A stretch of 64,000 bases of DNA from UBA1664 sp964531715. Its GTDB lineage: Bacteria > Pseudomonadota > Alphaproteobacteria > Micavibrionales > UBA1664. The stretch lies in contig CAZHEE010000002.1 of NCBI GenBank assembly GCA_964531715.1, forward strand, positions 112,770 to 176,769. The letters run 5' to 3'. The notes under the pieces were generated by a model that did not search any database, was not told the origin of the DNA, and saw only the letters and a list, made by a program, of their open reading frames with translations. The translations under genes were made by a program, and so were the position numbers. Shown here piece after piece: positions 16,645 to 25,442 of the stretch; position 1 is the stretch's first letter, and each line of letters begins with the position of its first letter.

Positions 16645-17355
16645 CTACGCAAAAGCATTCATTTGATTGAATTCTGGGTCAATATCTTTTGTTTCCTCTG
16701 CAATTTCAGGCAGCAATGGAACAAAGCGCACTGAAAATAAGGCTTCACGCTCAAACTTATCCTCGCTTATACGCGTGATTTTAATCAGCGTTTGGTCAAT
16801 ATCATCCTTGCCGATCGGCGCAATCATAACGCCCCCGACCCTTAATTGATGAAGCAAACCGTCGGGAATATCACCATGCGCGGCGGCCGTCACAATAATG
16901 CGGTCAAAGGGGGCCTGATGTTCCCACCCTTTCATACCGTCACCATTCACGGCCGTAATGTTACGCAAACGCATTTCGGCAAAACGCCCTTCCGCTTGGT
17001 TTAAAAGCGGTTTATGCCGTTCAATCGTATAAAGCCTGCGGCAGAGTTTTGAGAGGATTGCCGCCTGATAACCTGAGCCTGTTCCAACCTCCAATATTTT
17101 ACAGCGGTCATTAATCCCTAGCGATTGCGTCATGGTCGCAACGACCAGAGGCTGTGAAATTGTTTGCCCCAAACCAATCGGTAAAGCCATATCTTCATAG
17201 GCTTGCGAATGAAAAGCGGCCGGAATAAAAACTTCCCGTGGTATCGTCTCAATCGCCTCTAAAGTCCGCGCACATATAATGCCGCGACGACGCAAATGCA
17301 TCAGCAAGCGAATTTTCTGCGCCTGCAACCCTGTCAAATTATCACTGAAGCTCAT
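16645..17355 (-). CDS. pcm: Protein-L-isoaspartate O-methyltransferase
   Basis: Pcm methylates isoaspartyl residues in aged proteins to start their repair. The 236-residue protein has the substrate loop GLGQTISQPLVVATMTQSL, SAM motif I EVGTGSGYQAAIL, and the later motifs DRIIVTAAAHGDIP and LRVGGVMIAPIG. The C-terminal extension beyond the core is short. It is convergent with mgtE across a repeat doublet. Confidence 0.94.
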   Translation of the reverse strand: MSFSDNLTGLQAQKIRLLMHLRRRGIICARTLEAIETIPREVFIPAAFHSQAYEDMALPIGLGQTISQPLVVATMTQSLGINDRCKILEVGTGSGYQAAILSKLCRRLYTIERHKPLLNQAEGRFAEMRLRNITAVNGDGMKGWEHQAPFDRIIVTAAAHGDIPDGLLHQLRVGGVMIAPIGKDDIDQTLIKITRISEDKFEREALFSVRFVPLLPEIAEETKDIDPEFNQMNAFA

Positions 17356-17473
17356 AGGATATAGTATGTGTGCTTCGTAATGCTATCGCAAGATAGCTTC
17401 ATTGCTTTATTTACCGCTTGCATTTCACGGCTCCATCCGATAAAAAGCTTCAATTATCTTTTTCGATGATTTT

Positions 17474-17550
17474 GCGCCCGTAGCTCAACTGGATAGAGCG
17501 TCTGACTACGGATCAGGAGGTTGAGGGTTCGAATCCTTCCGGGCGCGCCA
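17474..17550 (+). tRNA. tRNA-Arg(ACG)
   Basis: A complete 77-nt cloverleaf. The acceptor GCGCCCG pairs with CGGGCGC, the D arm is GCTC...GAGC, and the anticodon loop CTACGGA gives anticodon ACG (decoded as ICG after editing). The T arm contains GGTTCGAATCC, and the CCA end is encoded. No integrated element is visible next to it. The 284 bp between it and flhB are AT-rich with no gene that I can support. Confidence 0.97.
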
Positions 17551-17834
17551 GTATTTATAATAGTTTTCATTGTTTTTCTTTTCATTTTTTATCCTTATAG
17601 TTTTCCAATAACAATCTGTGCTTTAAGATCAAGGTTTAATGCATCGAAAAACAAGAAGATTATTATATGTCCAGCATTACCGATAATATTGAATAGGTTA
17701 ATTTAAGACTAGTTTGAAAATCCTAAATCTTATTGTTTAATTAGAGTAAAAATTTTTGAACATTAGCAAACTAAAAGATGCTTTGAATGCTTTTATTTTT
17801 TGCAAAAGTAAAAGAAGCCCTTTAGGCTTTACTG

Positions 17835-18908
17835 ATGGCTGATGACAGTACAGACGACTCCCAGAAGACCGAGGAACCAACGGCAAAAAAATTGGAGGAA
17901 TCGCGCAAGAAAGGTGACGTTCCCCTTAGCCGTGAGATGAATCACTGGGTCATGCTTCTTGCCGGCACCATTCTTATTATCGCGCTTGCCGGCCCGATGA
18001 TGAGCGCGATGAGCGAGACGATGAAGCTCCTCATTAAAAATTCGTGGCAACTTCATGGCGCGAGTGGCGGAATAGGTCGTGTTCTCTCCGCGCTTTTTAC
18101 CGATGTGATGATAGCTTTACTGTTGCCGGTTTTATTTTTGATTATTGCCGCTATCTTAGGACCTTTTATTCAGGTCGGACCATTATTCGCGCCTGAAAGT
18201 ATCCAACCCAAACTTAGCAAGATTTCAGTAATTAAAGGCTTCGGGCGATTATTCTCGCTCCGCTCAATCTTTGAATTTCTCAAAGGGATTTTGAAAATTT
18301 GCCTGATTGGCGCGATCAGTTTTATTTTGCTCTATCCGTTTTTTGATACGATTGACCATCTGGTCGGACTGCCGATTCCTTATATGATGGAGGAAATGCG
18401 GGTGATGTTTTTCCGCATGATGGCGGGTGTTCTGGTCGTTCTGTTTATTCTGGCGGTGATGGATGTTGTTTATCAACGCATGGAACATATGAAAAAGATG
18501 CGGATGTCGCGGCAGGAAATCAAGGATGAACATAAACAAACCGAGGGTGATCCTCAGGTTCGCGCAAGGCTCAGGCAACTGCGCATGCAAAGGGCGCAAC
18601 AACGGATGATTCAAAATGTGCCGAACGCGGATGTTGTCATTACCAACCCGACCCACTTCGCGATTGCCTTGCAATATGACCCTGAAACCATGGATGCGCC
18701 GGTCTGTATTGCTAAGGGTGTCGATGAAGTCGCCGCGCGTATTCGCGAGGTTGCAAAAGATAATGATATTCAGCTTGTCGAGAATAAACTGCTCGCCCGT
18801 GCACTCTTTGACACGGTTGAGATTGATGACGTTATCCCGATTGAACATTATCAGGCCGTCGCCGAGATTATTTCCTATGTGTTTAATTTGAGAAAAGGGA
18901 AACAATAA
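17835..18908 (+). CDS. flhB: Flagellar export apparatus protein FlhB
   Basis: FlhB is the export-gate switch protein of the flagellar type III secretion system. The 357-residue protein has the N-terminal signature DSQKTEEPTAKKLEESRKKG, four transmembrane helices (about 33-210), and the cytoplasmic domain with autocleavage site N271-P-T-H274. Cleavage switches export from rod/hook to filament substrates. FliQ, FliR and FlhA are not adjacent. Instead cckA lies 75 bp downstream, so flagellar and cell-cycle control genes are neighbours here. Confidence 0.97.
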   Translation: MADDSTDDSQKTEEPTAKKLEESRKKGDVPLSREMNHWVMLLAGTILIIALAGPMMSAMSETMKLLIKNSWQLHGASGGIGRVLSALFTDVMIALLLPVLFLIIAAILGPFIQVGPLFAPESIQPKLSKISVIKGFGRLFSLRSIFEFLKGILKICLIGAISFILLYPFFDTIDHLVGLPIPYMMEEMRVMFFRMMAGVLVVLFILAVMDVVYQRMEHMKKMRMSRQEIKDEHKQTEGDPQVRARLRQLRMQRAQQRMIQNVPNADVVITNPTHFAIALQYDPETMDAPVCIAKGVDEVAARIREVAKDNDIQLVENKLLARALFDTVEIDDVIPIEHYQAVAEIISYVFNLRKGKQ

Positions 18909-18983
18909 GGCGTGTCATAACGATTTAGCCTGGTTCACAAATTAACACTATGGCTTTGAAGCGGTTTTGCTATCATAGAGGCC

Positions 18984-21371
18984 ATGAGCGATAGCGACAC
19001 TTTATTCACTTTTATATTCGGGAATGGGATGAGCTTGCTTATCATACTTATAAGTGTTGCTATTATAAGCTTACTCGCGCTTGGGTATTTCTCCCTCCTG
19101 TTTAAAAAACATCTGCGTGACCGCGATATTTTAAAGGAAGTTTTTGAGGGCTCGGCCTCCGCGCGGCTTGTCACCGATATTCAGGATAAACCACTCTTTT
19201 ACAATCTTGCCTTTGAAGATCTCTGCGGCAAAGATATTAGGCCGAATTTAAACTGTATTCGCGCCATTTTCTCACAAGGACAGGATGAAGATACTATCGG
19301 GCGGCTTGAGGCTCTCATCCAAAATGCCATGCGCGGACATGAAGATGCGATGGAGGCGGCAACCACGAATGAGAGTGGCGAAGTAAAATGGTACCGCCTG
19401 TCCGCACAACCTGTGGCAGGATGGCTTGGCACTATTCATTGGCGGCTGGATGATATTACGGATCGCCGTTCGGTTGATACGGTCATTCGGGAGGAGCGTG
19501 AAAAGCTTATTGATTTTACCGATCATGCACCTGTCGGTTTTTATGCCATGAATGAACATGGGCGGTTTACTTTCATAAATGCAACGCTTGCGCGGTGGTT
19601 AGGGAGTGATATTGACGGCTTATTAAATGGTGGAAACCTGCATGCCTATCTGGTCGAACCGCCGAAAAATGCCGCGCCTTATGATATTAAGCCTGAAGGT
19701 GGCGCACGGCAAGTTTGCGAACTGGATATTAAAGGCCCTGCAGGTCGCATTTTTACGGCCTCAATCAATCAGTCGGTTGTAATGGAATCAGATGGCGCGG
19801 TGCGCGTCCGTGGCGTCGTCCATGATTTAACGGCAGAACGCGAAATGACTAAAGCTCTCCGCGCATCCGAAGACCGCTTCCGAAGATTTTTTGAGGAAGC
19901 CCCGCTCGGCATTGCCCTGGTTGATGAAAACAGCCTGATCACGGATGCTAACTCTGTTCTCTATACAATGCTGAAGGCCGAAGAGGGTACGATTGAAGGT
20001 CGATCATTCCCTGATTATGTTATCCAACAGGAACAGGAAAAAATCAAAACCCTGTTAAGTGATGTAAAGCACAAGCGCATTACATCCGAACCTGTGGATG
20101 TTGATTTGCTCACTGCCGATGGTTCGGAAGACAAACAGTCGGTCAAGCTTTATGCCTCCCCCCTTCGCGGTAATAATGTTGCCATACGCCTGTTTGACCG
20201 ATCGGAGCAAAAAACGCTTGAGGCTCAGGTTAATCAATCCCAAAAGATGCAGGCGGTCGGGCAGCTGGCCGGCGGTATCGCCCATGACTTTAACAATCTC
20301 CTCACCGCGATGATTGGTTTTTGTGATCTCCTCTTGCTCCGTCATAAGGCTGGCGACCCATCATTTAATGATATTATGCAGATTAAGCAGAATTCCAACC
20401 GTGCCGCGAATCTGGTACGGCAGCTCCTCGCTTTTTCAAGGCAACAGCAATTAAACCCGAAAGTGATTGATGTGACTGAAATTCTGACCGAATTATCGCA
20501 TCTGATCCGCCGCCTGATCGGTGTTCAAATCGAGCTTGATTTGGTTTATGCATCTGATTTATTCGACGTGAAAGTCGATGAAGGTCAGTTTGAGCAAGTC
20601 CTGATTAACCTTGCCGTCAATGCCCGTGATGCCATGGACGGGCGCGGTAACCTCGAAATTAAAACAGAAAATCTGAGCCTCGATAAACCGCGGCAAATGA
20701 TGAATGACGTCATGCCGCACGGCGACTGGGTTGCAATTCATGTCAAAGATACTGGTTCAGGCATCGCGCCCGATACATTAGAACGGATTTTTGAGCCTTT
20801 CTTTACAACCAAAAAAATTGGTGAGGGAACGGGTCTTGGCCTTGCAACCGTCTACGGTATTGTGCGCCAGACCGGCGGCTATATCAATGTGCAGAGTATA
20901 GAAGGTGAAGGCACAATTTTTAGTGTTTACCTCCCACGCCATAGTGAAAATAAACAGCCTGTTGCCGTTACGAAAGACATCAAAACCGAAGCCATCCAAC
21001 AGGATTTAACAGGGACGGCGACTATATTATTGGTCGAGGATGAAGATGCGGTGCGCGTGTTTTCCGCCCGCGCCTTATCCAATAAAGGCTATCAGGTTTT
21101 GGAGGCCAATAACGGATTAACTGCCCTGGATGTCATGGCAGAGCGTGGGGACAACATCGACCTTATCGTGACAGATGTTATCATGCCTGAAATGGATGGT
21201 CCGACATTTGTAAAAGAGGTGGTTAAAACCAGACCCGATTTGCCCGTGATATTTGTTTCAGGCTATACCGAGGACAGATTTAAAGAAGAAATCGGTGACA
21301 ATGCTTATTTCCTACCCAAACCTTTCACGCTCCAACAACTGGCCGTAAAAGTGAAAGACGTTTTGAAGTAA
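18984..21371 (+). CDS. cckA: Cell-cycle hybrid histidine kinase CckA
   Basis: The 795-residue hybrid kinase starts with a hydrophobic segment (about 12-35) and then PAS domains (about 50-160, 170-280 and 300-410). The DHp domain carries H434 in GGIAHDFNNLL, and the ATPase domain follows (N box NLAVNARDAMDG, G boxes DTGSGIAPD and GEGTGLGLATVYG). The C-terminal receiver has D731 in IVTDVIMPEMDG. The H-D-F-N-N-L-L phosphoacceptor box and terminal receiver are typical of CckA. In alphaproteobacteria CckA passes phosphate through ChpT to CtrA. That fits the CtrA-type box upstream of flhF in this window. Other CckA-like kinases exist, so orthology is likely but not proven. Confidence 0.88.
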   Translation: MSDSDTLFTFIFGNGMSLLIILISVAIISLLALGYFSLLFKKHLRDRDILKEVFEGSASARLVTDIQDKPLFYNLAFEDLCGKDIRPNLNCIRAIFSQGQDEDTIGRLEALIQNAMRGHEDAMEAATTNESGEVKWYRLSAQPVAGWLGTIHWRLDDITDRRSVDTVIREEREKLIDFTDHAPVGFYAMNEHGRFTFINATLARWLGSDIDGLLNGGNLHAYLVEPPKNAAPYDIKPEGGARQVCELDIKGPAGRIFTASINQSVVMESDGAVRVRGVVHDLTAEREMTKALRASEDRFRRFFEEAPLGIALVDENSLITDANSVLYTMLKAEEGTIEGRSFPDYVIQQEQEKIKTLLSDVKHKRITSEPVDVDLLTADGSEDKQSVKLYASPLRGNNVAIRLFDRSEQKTLEAQVNQSQKMQAVGQLAGGIAHDFNNLLTAMIGFCDLLLLRHKAGDPSFNDIMQIKQNSNRAANLVRQLLAFSRQQQLNPKVIDVTEILTELSHLIRRLIGVQIELDLVYASDLFDVKVDEGQFEQVLINLAVNARDAMDGRGNLEIKTENLSLDKPRQMMNDVMPHGDWVAIHVKDTGSGIAPDTLERIFEPFFTTKKIGEGTGLGLATVYGIVRQTGGYINVQSIEGEGTIFSVYLPRHSENKQPVAVTKDIKTEAIQQDLTGTATILLVEDEDAVRVFSARALSNKGYQVLEANNGLTALDVMAERGDNIDLIVTDVIMPEMDGPTFVKEVVKTRPDLPVIFVSGYTEDRFKEEIGDNAYFLPKPFTLQQLAVKVKDVLK

Positions 21372-21422
21372 GCTTGGATTGCAGATATTCTATAGTCATA
21401 GGTAACTAAAAAATTTTTCAAC

Positions 21423-21536
21423 CGTCATTGCGAGGGAGCCCCTGCCTTCGTAGAGGGCAGGCGTTGCGACCGCGGCAATCCATAGAACATTAAAGACTGT
21501 ATGGATTGCTTCGTCGCTCCGCTTCTCGCAAAGACG
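21423..21536. repeat. Inverted doublet of palindromic repeat family A, with nested insertion
   Basis: This is the reverse complement of the doublet at 16544-16633. One arm (21502-21536) matches with a single difference (AAAGACG for AATGACG). The other arm (21423-21482) matches except for about 24 extra bases in its middle, which are themselves palindromic (CCTGCC...GGCAGG). It separates cckA from the convergent lpdA. Confidence 0.85.
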
Positions 21537-21564
21537 AATCTTTTAGTCTCTATAAGATGGAAAG

Positions 21565-22959
21565 CTACATATGTATCGGCTTATCAAAGGCTGCGAGTGC
21601 GGCTTCTTTCACCACTTCATTTAAGGTCGGGTGGGCATGGCAAGTTCGCGCCAAATCTTCTGCCGAACCGCCAAATTCAATGACGGTGGCAATTTCATGA
21701 ATGAGCGTTCCGGCCTCTGCCCCAATTATATGCGCACCTAAAATTTTATCAGTCTTCGCGTCGGTCAAAATCTTAACAAAGCCTTCCGTTGCATTCATCG
21801 CACGGGCGCGACCATTGGCGGAATAAGGAAATTTTCCGATTTTATATTTTACGCCTTTATCTTTCAAATCCTCTTCCAAATGTCCGATAGCGGCAACCTC
21901 GGGATGAGTGTAAACTACGCCTGGGATAAGGTTGTAATCGATATGCCCTGATTGCCCTGCCAACATTTCGGCGAGGACGACTCCCTCCTCCTCGGCCTTG
22001 TGCGCCAGCATCGGGCCTGCAATCACATCACCAATGGCATAGATTCCATCAATATTCGTGCCAAAAAATTCATCCGTGATGATGCGCCCGCGCTCATCTG
22101 TATCTACGCCGACATCTTCTAACCCGAGATCATCAGTATGTGGCTTCCGCCCGACTGCAACCAGCACAATTTCAGATTTAAGTGATTCCGCCTTACCACC
22201 TTTAGCAGGCTCAATTTTGAGCGTCACACTGTCTTTGCCCGCTTTCGCCTCGACCACTTTTGAGGAGAGCTTAAAGGTCACGCCTTCTTTCTCCATAATA
22301 GTTTTCATCTCTTTCGCGCAATCCAGATCCATGCCCGGGAGCAAGCGATCCATATACTCAACAATCGTCACTTTCGTGCCGAGGCGGCTCCACACCGTGC
22401 CAAGCTCTAACCCGATGACACCGCCACCGATAACAGTCATTGTTTTCGGCACTTTAGCAAGCTTCAACGCCCCTTCGGAGCTAACGATTCGTTTTTCATC
22501 AATCGCGATATTCGGCAGTTGAACCACGGATGACCCTGTCGCGATAATAATATTCTCCGCCTGATAGGCTTTACCATTAACCGTGACAGTGTCGCTATCG
22601 GTTATTGTGCCGAAGCCTTTGAGCCAGTCGATTTTGTTTTTCTTGAATAAAAATTCGATGCCTTTTGTATTGGCGTCAATCACGGAAACCTTATGCTTCA
22701 TCATATTTTTGAGGTTTACTTTTGGTGAAGACACATCAATGCCAAGCCCTTTAAAATCATGCACCGATTCGCGGTAGCGTTCAGAGGTATGAAGCAACGC
22801 TTTCGAAGGAATACACCCGATATTGAGGCAGGTTCCGCCCAGCGTCTCGCGAGCCTCAACACAGGCCGTTTTCATGCCCAGCTGTGCGCATTTAATGGCG
22901 CATACATAACCGCCCGGGCCGCTTCCGATGATGATAACGTCGTAGTGAGTGTCTGCCAT
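21565..22959 (-). CDS. lpdA: Dihydrolipoyl dehydrogenase
   Basis: The E3 flavoenzyme of 2-oxoacid dehydrogenase complexes reoxidises dihydrolipoamide with NAD+. The 464-residue protein has FAD motif GSGPGGYVCA, redox cysteines C44 and C49 (GGTCLNIGCIPS), NAD motif GGGVIGLELG, the second FAD motif YAIGDV, and catalytic H443/E448 near the C-terminus. The genes for E1 and E2 of the pyruvate or 2-oxoglutarate complex are not adjacent, and sucC is 35 kb away. The complex it serves cannot be told from context. Confidence 0.97.
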   Translation of the reverse strand: MADTHYDVIIIGSGPGGYVCAIKCAQLGMKTACVEARETLGGTCLNIGCIPSKALLHTSERYRESVHDFKGLGIDVSSPKVNLKNMMKHKVSVIDANTKGIEFLFKKNKIDWLKGFGTITDSDTVTVNGKAYQAENIIIATGSSVVQLPNIAIDEKRIVSSEGALKLAKVPKTMTVIGGGVIGLELGTVWSRLGTKVTIVEYMDRLLPGMDLDCAKEMKTIMEKEGVTFKLSSKVVEAKAGKDSVTLKIEPAKGGKAESLKSEIVLVAVGRKPHTDDLGLEDVGVDTDERGRIITDEFFGTNIDGIYAIGDVIAGPMLAHKAEEEGVVLAEMLAGQSGHIDYNLIPGVVYTHPEVAAIGHLEEDLKDKGVKYKIGKFPYSANGRARAMNATEGFVKILTDAKTDKILGAHIIGAEAGTLIHEIATVIEFGGSAEDLARTCHAHPTLNEVVKEAALAAFDKPIHM

Positions 22960-23179
22960 GATAAATTTCTGTCCGTAAGTTTTAATAATTTGAAATTAGG
23001 GTCTTGTTTTTTACAAGCCTGATTATTATACACGAGGATAGTTTTATTTCGAGACTGGACTTTGATTATTTTTCATTCAGACTTAATAAAATATAAATGC
23101 GAAACTTTTATTTGACTTTTCATAAAGCTTTAATATAAAGTGCCGCACAAATAATAATAACGTACACAAGGGCACAGAA
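22960..23179. other. AT-rich intergenic stretch, no gene seen
   Basis: Between the divergent starts of lpdA and the CYTH gene cluster lies AT-rich sequence with no credible reading frame, RNA gene or strong hairpin. It should contain the promoters of both transcripts, but I cannot point to convincing -35/-10 pairs. Confidence 0.5.
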
Positions 23180-23275
23180 ATGAAAACCACCGATGTACGA
23201 GAAAGCGGACACAGAAACCGCCAACTCGATAAAAATATTCTTTTTGATAAAATGTCGCAGGATTTGATGCGATGA
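23180..23275 (+). CDS. Possible 31-residue upstream ORF coupled to the CYTH gene
   Basis: ATG at 23180 opens a frame starting MKTTDVRESGHRNRQLDKN. Its TGA overlaps the ATG of the CYTH gene (ATGA at 23272-23275). The overlap suggests translational coupling. The product is hydrophilic with no recognisable domain, and its ribosome site is weak. Chance is a real alternative. Confidence 0.3.
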   Translation: MKTTDVRESGHRNRQLDKNILFDKMSQDLMR

Positions 23276-24408
23276 GAGTGGAATTAGACGAGAAAGCCCG
23301 CGGTCTTCCTTCAACTATTGAAAATTATCTAGCTTATCAGCCAAGAGAGTTGCCTGTTTGTTCAGAGCGGCCTATTGAGCCCGAGATAAAACTTCTTATA
23401 CCCAAAACCTATGATGTTTTTAACGTATACAGAGATATTTATCGCCTGCATAAAACCACCAGCGGTATTGCACTTGCCGATAATCGAGTTCTTGCAAGAG
23501 AGCCACTTATATCTTATGTGCTTGATACGCCTGACTTCGATATCATGCGTAGAACTGGTGAACAATTAAGAGTTCGCGGACCAATTAATGTCTGTAATTT
23601 TGACCATGAAGACCCTACAGAAATTATTTGGCGTGGTCAATGCACGGTTAAAACACTCGCAAGTTCATTAAAAGATACTTTTGCAGATCGTGTTGAAATA
23701 GAAGCGGCAATTCCGTCGCGTGATATTCGGTTTGCTGTTCAACATTTTTTGCAAGAGGACGCCCCATCACTTCATCAAGTTTATTATGACTTAAATCCTG
23801 ACGATTTAAGGGTTGCGGCAATTTGCGTCACAGCCCGTGCAAGTTTTAACAGCGTTTTTTATGTTCCTGAATATGATGCTTATGTTGAGTTCGAAAATAC
23901 ATGCGACCCTAACTATTTTTTCAATCCTATCGGTGATGTTAGTACAGGCAAAGATATGGAGTTTGAAGCCGAGTTAAAGAAACTTTATGTTCGCCCTGAA
24001 TTGGGTTTAACAGATGTAAACCTCCTTGATATTTATGAGCTTGCCAAAAAAGCTTATATTGATTTAATGTTACGAAAATTTCCTGGCTTTCAACTCTCCA
24101 AATATAGTAAAGCCGAAAGAGCGATGATTAAAACAGGCGAGTTCTATCACGCAAACAGGCAAGGCGATGGTCCGACTTCTGCCTTTGAGGAAACATCACA
24201 AGTAATTGCCGAACTCCCCTATGGTGCTCAAATATCGGCAGGCATGCGGCACGCCATAAAAACTGATGTTACAATTTGGGACGCACTTAATAACATTGGC
24301 TTAATTGCAGAGCGTGTAAAAAAAATGGCACAACCAAGTCAGATTTTACCCGCTAATAATGCGCCTTGTGCAGCTGATAAACGTGAACATGTGCGCTTAA
24401 GAGCGTAG
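23272..24408 (+). CDS. CYTH-domain (triphosphate tunnel) protein
   Basis: The 378-residue protein carries the ExExK hallmark of CYTH enzymes as E36-P-E38-I-K40. In order follow YVLDTPDFDIMRRTGEQLRVRG (the family's Y-x-D-T-P-x-L ... L-R-x-R strand), WRGQCTVKTL (the T-x-K strand), DRVEIEAAIP, YVEFENTCD and MEFEAELKKLY, all positions where the tunnel contributes charged residues. CYTH proteins hydrolyse triphosphate compounds (thiamine-PPP, PPPi, polyphosphate) or make cAMP. The extra C-terminal helical part (about 255-378) is not a CHAD domain that I can recognise. Substrate is unknown. The gene precedes a PfkB kinase by 32 bp but two hairpins intervene. Confidence 0.65.
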   Translation: MRVELDEKARGLPSTIENYLAYQPRELPVCSERPIEPEIKLLIPKTYDVFNVYRDIYRLHKTTSGIALADNRVLAREPLISYVLDTPDFDIMRRTGEQLRVRGPINVCNFDHEDPTEIIWRGQCTVKTLASSLKDTFADRVEIEAAIPSRDIRFAVQHFLQEDAPSLHQVYYDLNPDDLRVAAICVTARASFNSVFYVPEYDAYVEFENTCDPNYFFNPIGDVSTGKDMEFEAELKKLYVRPELGLTDVNLLDIYELAKKAYIDLMLRKFPGFQLSKYSKAERAMIKTGEFYHANRQGDGPTSAFEETSQVIAELPYGAQISAGMRHAIKTDVTIWDALNNIGLIAERVKKMAQPSQILPANNAPCAADKREHVRLRA

Positions 24409-24432
24409 ACGCTCTAATAGCTTTAAGCTATA
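24400..24432. terminator. Tandem hairpins after the CYTH gene
   Basis: AGAGCG-TAGA-CGCTCT at 24400-24415 overlaps the CYTH stop codon, and ATAGCTTTAAGCTAT at 24418-24432 follows. There is no long T-run, so this may be a weak terminator or an mRNA processing/stability element before the PfkB gene. Confidence 0.35.
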
Positions 24433-24440
24433 AATCTCTC

Positions 24441-25439
24441 ATGACTAAAAATCTGATCGGGATTGGAAATGCGGCTGTGGATGCCGTCGTGCATGTCCCT
24501 GATGACGCCGCCTTAGATAATCTTAACCTTGAAAAAGGCGGATGCGTTTTTGCCAATGACGGTGATGCCATCATGGCGCGCGCTTTAACGCAATATCCTG
24601 ACAGGCTGGAAACCCCCGGCGGTGCGGCGGCCAATGCGCTTGCATCCTATGCCGCACTGGGTGGACGCGCACGATTTATCGGCAAGGCGGGGCAGGATGC
24701 GCATGGCGAATTTTTCAAACAATCCATGCAGGACTTCAATATTGCCTATGACACCGCGCCGACTTTGGAAACCCAATCGACCTTCCTTTTTGCCTTTGTC
24801 ACCCCTGATAAAGAGCGGACATTTCTCTCCAACCATGGGGCAAGCCATAAAATTGAGACTACAGATGTGAATGAGGCATGGTTTTCACCTGATACAAGCC
24901 TGATTATGGATGGCTATATGCTCATGTCAGGCGGCGGCCCTGCCGCGATGTTTCAGGCCATGGACTATGCCAAAAAGCATGATAGCGAGATTATTTTCAT
25001 GCCGTGCAGCCTATCCGTTATTGACCATAACCGCGCGATGATTGACGAGATTATTGACCGTTCCCACGCCATCATCTGTAACGAAGATGAGGCGAAAGCC
25101 ATTGCCTGCACAGTCGATTTGGATCAGGCCTGTCAAAGGCTTTATCATGGCGGTGACTATGATTGGGGGGTTGTGACCATAGGTGCACTGGGCGCATTTT
25201 ACTTTAAAGGTAATCAATCTGGCCACGTGAATATACCCTATCGCCCTGACTTTATTAACAACACAAATGGGGCTGGTGATGCGTTTTCAGGGGGGCTCAT
25301 TTATGGGCTTCATCATGATATGGATATAGAGGATGCGACCACGCTCGGTCACCATTGCGCCATCCATGTGATACAGCAGGATGGCCCTCGCCCTGCAGGC
25401 TGGCTCAATCATCTTTTAACCTGCCAAAAGACGGCTTAA
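24441..25439 (+). CDS. PfkB-family sugar/nucleoside kinase
   Basis: A 332-residue ribokinase-fold kinase. The N-terminal signature is GGAAANALASYAALGGRARFIGKAG (about 54-78). The C-terminal signature with catalytic Asp is NNTNGAGDAFSGGLIYG (about 270-287), the anion hole being GAGD. The sequence is closest in feel to adenosine-kinase-type PfkB proteins of alphaproteobacteria, but the substrate cannot be deduced. It is followed after 3 bp by the deaminase-like gene, so both are probably one operon, perhaps in nucleoside handling. Confidence 0.88.
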   Translation: MTKNLIGIGNAAVDAVVHVPDDAALDNLNLEKGGCVFANDGDAIMARALTQYPDRLETPGGAAANALASYAALGGRARFIGKAGQDAHGEFFKQSMQDFNIAYDTAPTLETQSTFLFAFVTPDKERTFLSNHGASHKIETTDVNEAWFSPDTSLIMDGYMLMSGGGPAAMFQAMDYAKKHDSEIIFMPCSLSVIDHNRAMIDEIIDRSHAIICNEDEAKAIACTVDLDQACQRLYHGGDYDWGVVTIGALGAFYFKGNQSGHVNIPYRPDFINNTNGAGDAFSGGLIYGLHHDMDIEDATTLGHHCAIHVIQQDGPRPAGWLNHLLTCQKTA

Positions 25440-25442
25440 ATT

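Noticed and set aside
17551..17834. A gene between tRNA-Arg and flhB
   Set aside because: A short frame begins inside the tRNA but has no ribosome site and a random-looking product; the stretch is simply AT-rich.
16544..21536. CRISPR array
   Set aside because: The repeats are palindromic doublets 5 kb apart without regular spacers, and no cas gene is present. No CRISPR array was seen anywhere in the window.
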